A stretch of DNA of 64,000 nt from Labia minor (Eukaryota > Arthropoda > Insecta > Dermaptera > Spongiphoridae), in NCBI GenBank assembly GCA_963082975.1, contig CAUJBJ010000004.1, positions 1 to 64,000 on the forward strand. Direction: 5' to 3'. The stretch's first letter is position 1. Every line of letters begins with the position of its first letter. A model generated the notes under the pieces. That model worked only from the letters and a program-made list of their open reading frames with translations, was not told the origin of the DNA and did not search any database. A program made the translations under genes and the position numbers. This document shows positions 63,898-64,000 of the stretch, piece by piece.

Positions 63898-64000
63898 AAA
63901 TTCATATTTGATCGATTTCTTAAATATTTTCATTGAATTCTTACGGAAAAGTGTGATTTTGATCAAATATTAAAGCGAAAATCCTACTTTTTTAAATACG

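Larger units (their letters stand above)
1..64000 (+). repeat. 161-bp AT-rich tandem satellite array (whole window)
   Basis: Tandem satellite with a 161-bp monomer. Taking the monomer start as AAATTCATATTTGATCGA, starts fall at 1 and 162, at 1021 and 1182, and so on to the end of the window. A typical monomer has 33 G or C in 161 bases. Recognisable segments are GATCGATTT near base 13, GAATTCTTACGGA near 38-50, TTCAAATATTAAAGGG at 65-80, CCTACTTTTTTAAATACG near 86-103, a T-rich block at 118-140 and TTTTCTGATTCT near 140-151. All copies run in the same direction. Variant positions fall in linked sets: GGGATAAAA or GGGACAAAA at about 105-113, TTTTTTATTT or TTTTATATTT at about 119-128, TTAAT or TTCAT at 136-140, and CTAATG or CTATTG at 150-155. 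These sets build higher-order repeats. No gene is present. The array is interrupted only by the seven embedded elements listed separately. Confidence 0.98.
60653..64000 (+). repeat. Right-hand satellite block with two 57-bp mini-monomers
   Basis: About 3.3 kb of monomers of mixed types, less regular than the left of the window. Local variants seen nowhere else include TTTTATTATATTAAT (about 60.86 and 61.02 kb), TTCTGGTTCTAATG (61.51), CGGAGTAGTGTG (62.38), AAATTAGTTTTTAT (62.99), GAAGAACAAATTC (63.35), GAATTCTGACGG (63.40) and TTAAAGCGAAAA (63.97). The greater share of private variants suggests this end has been homogenised less recently, or lies nearer an array edge or unit boundary. Confidence 0.8.

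Noticed and set aside
1-64000. Possible protein genes within the satellite
   Set aside because: The 161-bp period shifts the frame at each monomer and stops such as TAA, TGA and their reverse complements recur in each unit, so no frame runs far on either strand.
1-64000. CENP-B box
   Set aside because: The established box needs TTCG and CGGG at fixed spacing. The typical monomer has neither on either strand. A centromeric role cannot be argued from this motif.

Overview
The whole window is non-coding repetitive DNA from a eukaryote. It is one continuous head-to-tail satellite array with a 161-bp monomer (about 20% G+C by hand count of a typical monomer). All monomers lie in the same orientation, about 370 copies. 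Seven copies of an unrelated, less AT-rich element of about 604 bp sit inside the array (six essentially full length, one truncated). I found no protein-coding gene, tRNA, rRNA, CRISPR array or telomere repeat. The monomer length is not a multiple of three and stop codons recur in it, so no long frame survives on either strand. The layout (hierarchical higher-order repeats, very similar multi-kb duplications, embedded repeat fragments) fits a centromeric, pericentromeric or other heterochromatic satellite block. The embedded element has a 12-bp CTGTCCGTCCG-type minisatellite followed by a stretch that resembles dispersed repeats I recall from invertebrate genomes. An invertebrate animal is therefore my best guess, but the sequence alone does not prove it.

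Layout. Bases 1-182 are the end of an array block, followed by element copy E1 (183-786). Bases 787-34946 are uninterrupted satellite. Within it, 0.8-4.4 kb carries a local 2,015-bp-offset duplication and an 83-bp truncated monomer. A 9,181-bp (57-monomer) macro-unit occurs twice head to tail (about 4.37-13.55 and 13.55-22.73 kb). A 3,061-bp (19-monomer) tandem duplication overlaps its end (about 20.9-27.0 kb), and from about 29.4 kb a second family of monomer variants becomes common. Bases of about 32.2-60.6 kb are dominated by a 14,219-bp macro-unit present twice in tandem. It carries elements E2 (34947), E3 (41604) and E4 (45027, truncated) in the left copy, and E5 (49166), E6 (55823) and E7 (60053) in the right copy. 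For about 10.5 kb the two copies keep exactly the same offset. The last 3.3 kb (60.65-64 kb) is satellite with two identical 57-bp mini-monomers.

How the parts relate. All seven element copies have the same left junction (after monomer base 21), and the six long copies have the same right junction (array resumes at monomer base 89). They lack 67 bp of the host monomer and show no target-site duplication. This points to one ancestral insertion or rearrangement that was then copied along with the satellite by unequal exchange or segmental amplification, not to repeated transposition. Shared sub-variants (12-bp unit number, single-base differences, extra-T monomers just upstream) let the copies be sorted into lineages and the order of duplications be inferred.
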